A stretch of DNA of 64,000 nucleotides, from positions 42,906-106,905 of the forward strand of contig DATGHC010000015.1 of the NCBI GenBank assembly GCA_035308165.1, in the 5' to 3' direction. This DNA is from DASTCZ01 sp035308165. GTDB lineage: Bacteria > Acidobacteriota > Terriglobia > Acidiferrales > UBA7541. The notes beneath the pieces are model-generated. The model worked only from the letters and a program-made list of their open reading frames with translations, was not told the DNA's origin and did not search any database. Every line of letters begins with the position of its first letter. The first letter of the stretch is position 1. Below are positions 7,680 through 16,057 of the stretch, in pieces. Made by a program: the position numbers and the translations under genes.

Positions 7680-8297
7680 ATGGCATACCAGTTATATACG
7701 GTCGGACATTCTGCATTGGAATTTTCCGCGTTCCTTCAACTCCTTAAGCCATTTGACATCACTGTGCTCATGGACGTGAGAAGCAAGCCGCAGAGCATGC
7801 GCTTCCCTCAATTCGACCAGATTGAGATGGAGAAATCGCTCCAATCCGCGAATGTCCGCTACTTGCATATGGGAGAGGAATTGGGAGGCAGGCCGGACGA
7901 CCCGAAAGCCTACCGAGAAGACGGGCTGGTGGACTACCGGGCGAGACGAAAAGCGAGATCATTCAAAGCAGGCCTCGAGCGAATTATTTCGGAGTTGGAA
8001 CAATGTAGTTTGGGGTTGATGTGCGCGGAAGAGGATCCGCTGAGTTGCCATCGATTTCTCATGATCTGTCCAGAGCTCGTGGCATTAGGAATTGATCCGC
8101 AACACATACGGAAAGGCGGCATTATCGACTCGCAAAGGGAATGTGAGGATCTTCTTCTGAAAACACATCAGCTTGGCGCGATGGCGGGGAATACGCTTTT
8201 TCCTTTCGACCGCGCAACCGCACTGGAGGATGCCTATGCCGCCCAGTCGGAGAAAGTGGCCTTCCGGATTGACCCGCGCGTGCTGGAACCCTGGTAG
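7680..8297 (+). CDS. DUF488 family protein, first copy
   Basis: 205 residues. Opens with LYTVGHSALEFSAFL, the DUF488 GHS motif. It has DVRSKPQSMRFPQF near residue 35 and a Cys-rich signature LMCAEEDPLSCHRF near residue 120. DUF488 has no firmly established biochemical function, and a role in nucleotide chemistry or conflict systems has been suggested for the fold. No signal peptide or membrane segment. First gene of a three-gene cassette, six bases before a second, diverged DUF488 gene. Divergent from gap. Confidence 0.85.
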   Translation: MAYQLYTVGHSALEFSAFLQLLKPFDITVLMDVRSKPQSMRFPQFDQIEMEKSLQSANVRYLHMGEELGGRPDDPKAYREDGLVDYRARRKARSFKAGLERIISELEQCSLGLMCAEEDPLSCHRFLMICPELVALGIDPQHIRKGGIIDSQRECEDLLLKTHQLGAMAGNTLFPFDRATALEDAYAAQSEKVAFRIDPRVLEPW

Positions 8298-8303
8298 GGC
8301 CGG

Positions 8304-8810
8304 ATGAATGTCGAAATCTTTACCGTAGGTTTCGCCGGAAAAACCGCAGAGCAGTTTTTTGCACTCCTCACAGAAGCTCACGTAAAACAGCTCATAGACA
8401 TTCGAGAAAACAGGATTGGCCAACTATCCGGATTCGCAAAATATCCGGACCTTTCATTTCTTCTTGAGAGAATTACCGGAATAGTATACAGTTACCAGCC
8501 GAAGCTCGCGCCGAGCGTCGAGATTCGGAAGGCGTATCGAGAGTCCAAGGACTGGTTACGATACGAAACATCCTTTCACCAACTGATGGTTGAACGTGGC
8601 ATCCCCCAATCCTTGGAGCCGATCGAATACTCGGATGCCTTTGCGCTTTTGTGCTCGGAGCCGGGCCCGGAGAAATGTCACAGGAGGTTGGTGGCGGAAA
8701 TCCTAGCGGAACACCTTCGGTCTCAAAACCACTCCGTGCAGGTCCAACATCTGGGGATGCCACCGCGCGGGAAATCTGGAGGCAAGAAGGGACGCCACCC
8801 TGATGAATGA
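8304..8810 (+). CDS. DUF488 family protein, second copy
   Basis: 168 residues. The N-terminus IFTVGFAGKTAEQFF replaces the GHS of the first copy with GFAGK. It keeps the C-terminal CSEPGPEKCHRR signature. Identity with its upstream neighbour looks low, so this is an old duplication or a dedicated heteromeric partner. The C-terminal tail is basic (PPRGKSGGKKGRHPD). Its stop overlaps the start of the third cassette gene by four bases (ATGA). Confidence 0.82.
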   Translation: MNVEIFTVGFAGKTAEQFFALLTEAHVKQLIDIRENRIGQLSGFAKYPDLSFLLERITGIVYSYQPKLAPSVEIRKAYRESKDWLRYETSFHQLMVERGIPQSLEPIEYSDAFALLCSEPGPEKCHRRLVAEILAEHLRSQNHSVQVQHLGMPPRGKSGGKKGRHPDE

Positions 8811-9523
8811 CCGAGCTGCTTATAAGCGACATCACCCGGATGCAGCCGGGGTACTGCGTAATCGGGATCGAGCCCACTCAGACGGGGTTTCGGTCGGTAC
8901 GCCCCATCCCTGAGCGAACTTATCGGTGGTTCAGGTTCCCCTATCGCCGCGCGGACAAGCTCACCTTTGATCCGATCTCCACTCCTCTTACTCAACCTCA
9001 CTTCGAAGACCAATTCGGTGCGAACCATCGCAAAGTAAGCTCGCTAACGGAAAGGGAATTAATCCAATGTCTGAAGAAGGCGGAAGTTGGCCGGTCGCTT
9101 AAGGAACTTTTTGGGTGCAACCCACGCTTGAGTTGGGCAGGCAGCCAGGCCGCGTACGTGATACCTGATGAAGCGAAACGATCAATTTGTGGTTGCACAT
9201 TCAAGTCCGTCCGTCTTTCGTTTGAATTTTATCCCCCGAAGGTCAGGGTTGCTCTGGGCCTTGAGTCGGGCGAGACGCTGGCGAACTTGCCCCTGGTTGA
9301 TCGTGACTGGAGCGATTTCATCGATGAAGCCGCACGAAAGGCCAGAAACAATTCCGACCCCAGCTTCAAAATTGGCGATTACTTCGAACACTTTGCCGAA
9401 GAGAGGGTCGCCTCATCTCCATACAGATTCGCGAGGATTGGACTCGCGCGCCCGCACGGCGGGAAGAAGTGCTGGCTGATGCTGGATTCACTTTTCCCAC
9501 TTCCGCGGCTGGATTACCCATGA
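8807..9523 (+). CDS. dual-OB-like hypothetical protein of DUF488 cassette
   Basis: 238 residues, soluble. The N-terminus LLISDITRMQPGYCVIGIE and the following RSVRPIPERTYRWFRFPY suggest a small beta-barrel. A second barrel-like half contains ICGCTFKSVRLSFEFYP. Proteins of this look are described as carrying two OB-like domains and occur beside DUF488 genes; this link is from memory and unverified. OB folds usually bind nucleic acid or nucleotides. Starts inside the stop of the upstream DUF488 gene, so the three are translated together. Function unknown. Confidence 0.7.
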   Translation: MTELLISDITRMQPGYCVIGIEPTQTGFRSVRPIPERTYRWFRFPYRRADKLTFDPISTPLTQPHFEDQFGANHRKVSSLTERELIQCLKKAEVGRSLKELFGCNPRLSWAGSQAAYVIPDEAKRSICGCTFKSVRLSFEFYPPKVRVALGLESGETLANLPLVDRDWSDFIDEAARKARNNSDPSFKIGDYFEHFAEERVASSPYRFARIGLARPHGGKKCWLMLDSLFPLPRLDYP

Positions 9524-9568
9524 AAGCGGATTGAATTGAACGCCGCCGATTCGCACTTGGATTGAGAG

Positions 9569-10864
9569 ATGGCAAATTCTGACTGGAACCCGGCAAATAT
9601 TCGAGAAATTGTTGAGGGTTCTCTGCGTCTAGTCCTGCCATCTTCCACGCCCCTTCCACCTGTTGACGAAGATTGGATTGAAAGCGGATTGATTGATTCG
9701 ATGGCGCATGTGGAGTTCTTGTTGTGCGTGGAAAAGGCGTTGAACTTGCCGAATCTGTTCGGCAAGGGTGGAAGCGCCCCTCCCCAGAGCATCCGCACCA
9801 CGATTGAGGCGGTGCAGCGAGCTCTCGAGCAACGCGCAGAGAACCAAGCGGCTATGCATGAATCGCGGCCTAATTCGAGCGAGCCATCTTCCGATCACGC
9901 CGGAATTGTGGGCTGGGGATCAGCGCTCGGGTCGGTATGCGTTTCAATTGACCGGGTAGAAGCCGAGTTTGGTTGCTCGATTGGAAAATTGAAGGAGCGT
10001 GCAGGAATCGAGACAATCCGCCGGGTGTCCGCGGGCGAAGACGAAATCACGCTCGCATTGAGCGCGGCACAAAAAGCGCTGATGCGCGGCGGCATATCCG
10101 CGCGCGCCCTGGATTACATTGTCGGAACCAGCGAGACATCCCAAGGCCTCCCTTCCTTTGCCGCATCTCTGCATTCGGCTATGTTGGCGGGTACGAATTG
10201 CCGAGCCCTTGATGTCGGCGGCGGATGCGTGGGCCTGATTCATTGTCTTTCGATGGCGAATTCACTCCTTTCGGACCCGTCGGTGAATTGCATTCTCGTC
10301 GCCTCAGCGGATGTTCACAGCCGCATACTCGCACCCGGTAAAGTCTCCTGGGAATTTGGCGGGTTATTTGGCGACGGTGCGAGCGCGTTTGTTCTTCGCC
10401 GCGCGAGCGACAAGGGAGCCATTGCGCCATTCGCGTTACGAGCGCACGTCGGAGGTTGCGCGGGAACTTTTTCGTCGGCGTTGCAAATCCACCCTCGTGC
10501 TGACGGAACCATTGCGCTTGAATTTGATGGTGAGGCTTTGGCCCATGCTGCGATTGAAGTGTTGGGACAAACGATTAGTGACCTAAAGATGCAGGTGAAC
10601 GTATCCCTAGGAGATGTGCACGCGTTTGCGCTCCACCAACCAAACCATCGCCTAACAGAGATTCTGATTCGGCGAGCGAGACTGCCGGCAGAGAAAGTTC
10701 CTCTGGTCGCTAAGTCGTGCGGAAATCTGGGGGCATCAACTTGTGGAGTTGCGATGTCCGCCGCCCTGGACTCACTGAGCCAAAAAACGAAGAGTGAGCG
10801 CGGACCAATTCTTGTTGCGTCGGTGGGGCCGGGGATGCTGTGGGCAGGAATTGCGCTAACGTAA
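9569..10864 (+). CDS. acyl carrier protein/KAS III fusion
   Basis: 431 residues. Residues 1-90 look like an acyl carrier protein, with GLIDSMAHVEFL placing the putative phosphopantetheine Ser at 44. A linker follows, then a ketoacyl-ACP synthase III-like domain (about 112-431). The full Cys-His-Asn triad is visible: Cys220 in GGGCVGLIHC, His356 in AFALHQPNH, and Asn386 in SCGNLGAST. KAS III enzymes start fatty acid or polyketide chains, or transfer acyl groups in secondary metabolism. An N-terminal carrier domain in cis is unusual. It lies 45 bases after the DUF488 cassette on the same strand and may be co-transcribed. The product is unknown. Confidence 0.85.
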   Translation: MANSDWNPANIREIVEGSLRLVLPSSTPLPPVDEDWIESGLIDSMAHVEFLLCVEKALNLPNLFGKGGSAPPQSIRTTIEAVQRALEQRAENQAAMHESRPNSSEPSSDHAGIVGWGSALGSVCVSIDRVEAEFGCSIGKLKERAGIETIRRVSAGEDEITLALSAAQKALMRGGISARALDYIVGTSETSQGLPSFAASLHSAMLAGTNCRALDVGGGCVGLIHCLSMANSLLSDPSVNCILVASADVHSRILAPGKVSWEFGGLFGDGASAFVLRRASDKGAIAPFALRAHVGGCAGTFSSALQIHPRADGTIALEFDGEALAHAAIEVLGQTISDLKMQVNVSLGDVHAFALHQPNHRLTEILIRRARLPAEKVPLVAKSCGNLGASTCGVAMSAALDSLSQKTKSERGPILVASVGPGMLWAGIALT

Positions 10865-10903
10865 TCAGATCGGATGGACAAGAGTGGCGATGCCAATCAG
10901 CTC

Positions 10904-11881
10904 TCAGTGCGAGGCGATGGTGTCTTTGGGGAATTGCTTGATGCGGACTACTTTTTCGCCGATGAAAGTGACGAACATGGTGATGGCGGGAGGCTGGCCG
11001 TAAATCCAGTCTTCGGTTTCGTCGCCGTCGGCGTTGCGTTCGCGTACTTTTCTATCGGGCTTGCCGATGGCGGCTTCCACCATTTCGCGAGTCATTCCGA
11101 CGATGGGCTTCTTTTCGGTGATCGCCTTTTGCACGTCGGGCGGCAGGGTCTGCACCCATTGCACGGCCGCAGAACGCTCCTGGGAAAAGTCGAGAACGTT
11201 GGCGAGATAGGCTTTCAGGTCCTCGGGCGTCATGTCGGGAACGGGGCGTCCGAAATCGAGAATCACGGTGCAGCCTACCGAAGTCCCGTCAGGGCCGTTG
11301 CTGCCGTCGTTGGCCGTGGTGGTGGCCGAGGGGAGACCGATGATGCCGATATCGATATGCTGGCGCCAATTCCATTTTTTCTTTCCGCCGCCGTTGATGG
11401 AAACTTCGATTTTTGTCTTTTGAAATTTTAGCGCGGTGACCTGCACCGGATCGCCGGGATTTGCCGCGGCGCCATGAATCCTCAAAGCCCTCTGAAGCGC
11501 CTGCTCGTCGAAATTCTTATTGGGATACAGGATCAGGCCTTCCTTGCCTCCGGGGATGGACCTGACCGCGTGCGCGAACTCGCCGTCCACGAAGCGGACC
11601 AAGGAGAGTTCTGACGCGGGCTTGAGCCGGCCATCGGACTTTGTAGCAGCGGCATCAGGAGACTGGTCCTGTGCCTGGCCTGCAGTCTGATTCCCCGGTT
11701 GACCTTGCCCTGGCGACTGAGATTGCTGAGGAGGGTTCATGAATGGGTATAAGGGCATCTTGACCCCGGCGAGCACGCCAGGCTGAGGGGCCGAATTCGA
11801 GCGCCAAGGCAGCCCCTGGGGGTTGTCTGCGGCAGACAAGAGAAGAAGGGAGCTTGCCGCAAGTATGGAAAGGCAATTCAT
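10904..11881 (-). CDS. secreted hypothetical protein
   Basis: 325 residues from an ATG that gives a clear signal peptide (MNCLSILAASSLLLLSA). The open frame extends about 90 codons upstream, but that part overlaps the CPBP gene and is Arg/Pro-rich, so it is not coding. A Pro/Gln/Gly-rich linker follows the signal. The globular part contains KFQKTKIEVSINGGGKKKW and a C-terminal SmpA/OmlA-like stretch (GMTREMVEAAIGKPDRKVRE, then WIYG), often found in envelope proteins. It lies 17 bases after the CPBP protease gene, probably one operon. Confidence 0.75.
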   Translation of the reverse strand: MNCLSILAASSLLLLSAADNPQGLPWRSNSAPQPGVLAGVKMPLYPFMNPPQQSQSPGQGQPGNQTAGQAQDQSPDAAATKSDGRLKPASELSLVRFVDGEFAHAVRSIPGGKEGLILYPNKNFDEQALQRALRIHGAAANPGDPVQVTALKFQKTKIEVSINGGGKKKWNWRQHIDIGIIGLPSATTTANDGSNGPDGTSVGCTVILDFGRPVPDMTPEDLKAYLANVLDFSQERSAAVQWVQTLPPDVQKAITEKKPIVGMTREMVEAAIGKPDRKVRERNADGDETEDWIYGQPPAITMFVTFIGEKVVRIKQFPKDTIASH

Positions 11882-11898
11882 AGATTGCTGCCGAGCCT

Positions 11899-12888
11899 CT
11901 ATTGTAAATCTTCCGGAGCGGCAGGGGAAGGGGTCAATTGGCGAGTCCGGAGGAGCCAGGCGATCGCCACGAGGGAGACGACGGTGACGACCGCGCCCCC
12001 TTCGGGGCCGTATTTGGCACCGGTAAGCCAGGATGGGCCCGATTCCCGAGGGATGAAAAAATTGGGGCCGAAGTTGATGCCGCTCACGGGGAGAGAAACG
12101 ATGGTGGCCATGGTGAGATTCCAGGACCAGTGCAAACCGATTTGCATCCACATGGAGCGGGTGCGGATGTAGGGGATGGCCAGAAGCAAACCAGCGAGAA
12201 CGGTGTTGAGCGTGGAGAACAAAGTGGCGCCGGGATTCCAGAGGTGGACCAGACCGAACAAAACGGCAGAGGCCACCAATGCCATGGGAGTCCCGACTGC
12301 GTCAATTAATCGTTGGAAGGCGTAGCCGCGGAATGCGAGCTCTTCGACGGCAGCGGCCAGCGCGAATAATGCGGCGTTCGCACCTACCTGGCGCAGGAAA
12401 TGGAGATTGATGGCGTCGCCGGCTGAATAATGTATGGAGCGCGCAGCCAGCAGACCGGCTATTACGAGAAGCTGCAGTGTGACCCCGAGGGTGAAGCCGA
12501 GAGACAATTCCCTTCCCCACCCCCGGCGAAGGGTGAGGCCGAGCGCGAAGAAGGGCCGGCCGTCGGCGACGCGAAGGAAAACCCAGCTGAGAAGAAGAAA
12601 TGTGATTGCGAGAGCAAGGGAGTTCCAGAAAAATCTGTACCATAGCGGCAGGTCTGATGTGAATGAAAAGACGAAGCTGCCTACTTCAATGTTGAGGACA
12701 ATAGTTAGCACGACAAAGAGGACAATTTTGTAGATTGGCCGCATGTGGGGGGATTCGCCGAGGAAGAATCGCTCGGCCCAGGTGAGCGGGCGCTGAAGCC
12801 GATTAGGATTGGGTGGAGGCGGTTGCGAAGGATTGGACATTTTGAAATGGAAAAGAAAGCTGCTGGGCTCCCGAAGGAGCCGGGACAA
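11899..12888 (-). CDS. CPBP intramembrane metalloprotease
   Basis: Up to 329 residues with about eight hydrophobic segments. The CAAX/CPBP motifs are intact: EELAFRG, then FGLVHLWNPGAT, then LHWSWN, supplying the Glu-Glu and His residues of the membrane-embedded active site. Members process prenylated or bacteriocin-like substrates, or act in signalling. The start could be the TTG at 12888, preceded by GAGGG, or the ATG at 12840 (MSNPSQ). A second CPBP gene lies at 14016-14711. Confidence 0.88.
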   Translation of the reverse strand: MSRLLREPSSFLFHFKMSNPSQPPPPNPNRLQRPLTWAERFFLGESPHMRPIYKIVLFVVLTIVLNIEVGSFVFSFTSDLPLWYRFFWNSLALAITFLLLSWVFLRVADGRPFFALGLTLRRGWGRELSLGFTLGVTLQLLVIAGLLAARSIHYSAGDAINLHFLRQVGANAALFALAAAVEELAFRGYAFQRLIDAVGTPMALVASAVLFGLVHLWNPGATLFSTLNTVLAGLLLAIPYIRTRSMWMQIGLHWSWNLTMATIVSLPVSGINFGPNFFIPRESGPSWLTGAKYGPEGGAVVTVVSLVAIAWLLRTRQLTPSPAAPEDLQ

Positions 12889-12929
12889 ATTCCCTCAACG
12901 CCGCGAAAGAAAAAACCATTGGCGGCGCA

Positions 12930-13955
12930 CTAGCGCTTCATGATAACGCGGACACCGTGGCGGTCAATTTGAAAAGGAAGTAATTCACCACCGGCTGCTG
13001 CCACCGCTGCTTCGATGCGCTTACGCGCACCAGGATCAATTAAGAGCGCGACGCAGCCGCCGCCTCCTGCGCCGCAGACTTTGCCCGCGAGCGCGCCATT
13101 GCGTCGCGCCGCAGTGATGATGGAATCAATCACGGGAGTGGAAATGCTGGGGAGGTTGCGGCGGCGGAAACTCCACTCTTCGCGGACCAGCCGGCCCAGT
13201 TCCGTCCAATTGGCGCGCTGCAAGGCCACGCGAGTTTGCTGAGCGATGAGGGAAATTTCTTCCAAATTGTGCCAGATGCGTTTATCGCCATTGATATGCG
13301 CCTGAAAAACTTCCCAGTTGTTGATTCCGGATTGGCGCGGCTTGCCTGTGTAACAAAGCAGGAGGCGGCTTTCGAGCGCGTCCGGATTCACGGCGATTTC
13401 TTCACGAATCACGCTGCCAGCGCGAAGGTGAATCGCGCTGACTCCGCCAAATGCGGCGGGGAAATGATCCTGCGTGCCGGTGGGGACCAAGATAACTATG
13501 GCTTCGGCATCACGGCTGATCTGGATCCAGTTTTGGCGGGTGAGGCCGGCGCCCGCGAGGCGATCGAGCGCAGCGCAGATCGCTACGGCCATGGCGCTGG
13601 AACCCCCGATGCCCGCTCCGGCGGGCGCGAGGGAATCCGTGGTCAGTGTGAATCCCACTTTTGGTGAAAATAGTTTGGTGAGATGCGCAAGCAATGGGAG
13701 GCGGTAACGCTTGGCTTTTTCGAGCGCCGCGAGTGATGGGAAAATTTCTTTGCGCTGAGTGTCGAGCGAAACCAAAGTGATGCGCTTGCCGGCGCGCGGC
13801 TGCGTTTCAATCACGCAGCTGGCATACCGTGTGACGGCGCAATTCACCGTGACCGCGCCCTCGTGGAATAAGTAAAGCGGCCAGATGTCCAGAGTTGCTC
13901 CGGCCAGGTCAATCCGCGTGGGGGCTCGCGCTTCGATTCGCATAGGTCGAATCAT
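12930..13955 (-). CDS. GHMP-family sugar kinase
   Basis: 341 residues. Opens with RIEARAPTRIDLAGATLDIWP, the first GHMP motif. The ATP loop is PAGAGIGGSSAMAV near residue 113, and the third motif GKVCGAGGGGCVAL is near the C-terminus. Closest in style to D-glycero-D-manno-heptose 7-phosphate kinase and related sugar 1-kinases. No other heptose gene is nearby, so the sugar is uncertain. Confidence 0.85.
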   Translation of the reverse strand: MIRPMRIEARAPTRIDLAGATLDIWPLYLFHEGAVTVNCAVTRYASCVIETQPRAGKRITLVSLDTQRKEIFPSLAALEKAKRYRLPLLAHLTKLFSPKVGFTLTTDSLAPAGAGIGGSSAMAVAICAALDRLAGAGLTRQNWIQISRDAEAIVILVPTGTQDHFPAAFGGVSAIHLRAGSVIREEIAVNPDALESRLLLCYTGKPRQSGINNWEVFQAHINGDKRIWHNLEEISLIAQQTRVALQRANWTELGRLVREEWSFRRRNLPSISTPVIDSIITAARRNGALAGKVCGAGGGGCVALLIDPGARKRIEAAVAAAGGELLPFQIDRHGVRVIMKR

Positions 13956-14015
13956 TCTTTCGCAGAGAGGTCGCTAGGCGGTCGCAAAAAGCAGACTCGC
14001 GCGGCGAATTTGATA

Positions 14016-14711
14016 CTACTGGACAGAAGCTGTCGCGGGCGGCGATGGTTGCTCCGAGGTTAGTTTATAGAAACTGAGGTAGGCGAGGCCGGCGATGGCG
14101 TCATAGGTGGCATGGACGGCCATGGCAATGTAGAGAGAGCCGGTGAAGCGCACGAGAGCATGGAAAATAAGGGACATAAAAAAAACAATGAAGATGTTCT
14201 TAAGCCCTTGAATGGAATGCCCCAGTGCGAAAGCCAGGGCACACAGGAGCACGGCTACCCACCAATTGCCAATCCAGTACCAAAGAATTTGCAGCAGGAC
14301 GCCACGATAGACAATCTCCTCGACAATCCCAGCGGAAAGGCTGACGAGAAACCACATGGGTAACTCGCTGGAGGATGTTGGCATGCGGCGATAAGTCTTC
14401 TCATGCTTGCGAAGGGCGCTGTTTTTCCATTGCGGATACATGAATGCCAGGAATAAGAGGAGGACGCCGAGTCCGGCGGCGACATCTTTCCATCCGATGG
14501 CCGGACGCGGAAAAATATATTGGCCGATGCCAATTGTTCTCCAGGTGAAGAATGCCAGCAGAAGCATAAGCGCGTGCATGACCAGGGTTTGCTTGCGAAG
14601 CGCTGACTTGGGTGGAAATCTGGCCCCCGCTTTCAATCGGTAGTAAGAGCGAATGCAAAGGGCGGGCAGGAATACACCCATAATGGCAACGAAGTAGATG
14701 GATGCGAGCAT
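14016..14711 (-). CDS. CPBP intramembrane metalloprotease (second)
   Basis: 231 residues, multi-spanning. The core motifs are VEEIVYRGVLL, FALGHSIQG and VHATYDAIAG, carrying the Glu-Glu-Arg and two His positions. Shorter than the CPBP protein at 11899-12888 and not closely similar to it outside the motifs. Separated from the GHMP kinase by 60 bases on the same strand. Confidence 0.87.
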   Translation of the reverse strand: MLASIYFVAIMGVFLPALCIRSYYRLKAGARFPPKSALRKQTLVMHALMLLLAFFTWRTIGIGQYIFPRPAIGWKDVAAGLGVLLLFLAFMYPQWKNSALRKHEKTYRRMPTSSSELPMWFLVSLSAGIVEEIVYRGVLLQILWYWIGNWWVAVLLCALAFALGHSIQGLKNIFIVFFMSLIFHALVRFTGSLYIAMAVHATYDAIAGLAYLSFYKLTSEQPSPPATASVQ

Positions 14712-14873
14712 GTTGTGTCAACCAGCGAAATGCCGCGAGAGTATACGCGGCAATCGTCGCATGGACAATATGAGTTTAGGATTGCAACGGACGAATCCGC
14801 CCGGGATGCGGGGCTTTACATGCCGCGTTGAGCTGGCTAGTGTGAGGCGTTGTTGGAATTCGAGGCGCATAAG

Positions 14874-15968
14874 ATGAATCGTCAGATTCCGGAGGTTGCC
14901 ACGAGCGAACTGCTCCAGAAATATCCGGTGGCGCGGAGATTTTTGGTTGGATTTGAAGGGACGAGTGCGCCACGAGAGTTGCTGGAGCTTCTGAAAAAGG
15001 GGCTCGCGGGCGTGGCGATTTATCCCCGGAACTTCAGCAGTGTCGACGGGCTGGCGGCATTAACCGCTGAAATTCGCGCGACTGCGGATGGACCTTTGCT
15101 GATCGGGATAGACCAAGAAGGCGGCACGCGATTTTCTTTGCCCGAGCCATTCACGCAATGGGCCTCGCCATCCGATTTGGGGAGATTGGGCGATGCGCAA
15201 GCGGTGCGGGATGTCGCGCGCGCCATTGGCCGAGAACTGGTTGCTGCGGGATGCAATCTGGATTTTGCGCCGATGCTGGATGTGCATGTGAATCCAGCCA
15301 GCCCCGTAACACAGGTGCGAAGTTTTGGCGCGGACCCTGAACTTGTGGGGCGCATGGGCGCGGCGTTTCTCGACGGACTTGGCGAGGCTGGAGTGCTTGG
15401 TTGCGCGAAACATTTTCCAGGGCATGGCGATGCAGAGGTTGATCCGCACCTTGATTTACCGGTGTTTCATGGGACGGCGGAAAGGCTGGAGAGGGTGGAG
15501 TTGGTTCCGTTTGCCGCGGCGATTGCCGCGGGGGCGGCAACGATTATGACCGCGCACATTTTGTTGCCGAAGATTGATGGGGAAAGGCCCGCTTCACTTT
15601 CGCGGAAGATAGTCACTCAAATCTTGCGCGAGAGAATGGAATTTCGAGGCTTAATTCTGGCGGATGATTTGGCGATGGGGGCGATCGCAAGGCGATTCTC
15701 GATTGGAGATGCGACAGTTGCTACGTTTTCGGCGGGAACTGATGTTGCGATGCTGTGTCACGATATTTCACTGGTTGAGCCGGCCATGGAGGCGACGAGG
15801 AAGGCGTTGGAGGATGGCACGCTATCGAAGGAGGAATGGGCGGCGGCGGGCGCGAGGGTTGAGCGAGTGCTGAGGAAGATTCATTCGTCAGGGGCCTCAC
15901 TGGACTTAATAGGGAGCAATGAACATCGGGCGCTGGCAAAGAAATTGCGCGAGCGGCTTAACAAGTAA
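14874..15968 (+). CDS. nagZ: glycoside hydrolase family 3, NagZ-like
   Basis: 364 residues from the ATG at 14874, which has GAGG eight bases upstream; a TTG eight codons earlier is less likely. Motifs are GIDQEGGTRF, the NagZ loop KHFPGHGDAEVDPH with the catalytic His/Asp dyad, and ILADDLAMGAI with the nucleophile Asp. NagZ removes N-acetylglucosamine from muropeptides in cell-wall recycling. No signal peptide, in agreement with a cytoplasmic enzyme. Stands alone between divergent and convergent neighbours. Confidence 0.9.
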   Translation: MNRQIPEVATSELLQKYPVARRFLVGFEGTSAPRELLELLKKGLAGVAIYPRNFSSVDGLAALTAEIRATADGPLLIGIDQEGGTRFSLPEPFTQWASPSDLGRLGDAQAVRDVARAIGRELVAAGCNLDFAPMLDVHVNPASPVTQVRSFGADPELVGRMGAAFLDGLGEAGVLGCAKHFPGHGDAEVDPHLDLPVFHGTAERLERVELVPFAAAIAAGAATIMTAHILLPKIDGERPASLSRKIVTQILRERMEFRGLILADDLAMGAIARRFSIGDATVATFSAGTDVAMLCHDISLVEPAMEATRKALEDGTLSKEEWAAAGARVERVLRKIHSSGASLDLIGSNEHRALAKKLRERLNK

Positions 15969-16057
15969 GCAGGCCTGAAAGGCTTTGGCCGATTTAAGTG
16001 CGAAAGGATCACGGCGGGGCTAATAGACCACCCTTCAAACCTGACCTTAAAGCTCTC

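Noticed and set aside
10874..11431. 185-codon plus-strand ORF rich in Gly, Asp and Phe
   Set aside because: Antisense shadow of the secreted protein at 10904-11881; composition mirrors the codon bias of the real gene.
11882..12151. N-terminal extension of the secreted protein gene
   Set aside because: Overlaps the CPBP gene in another frame; the internal ATG at 11881 starts a clean signal peptide.
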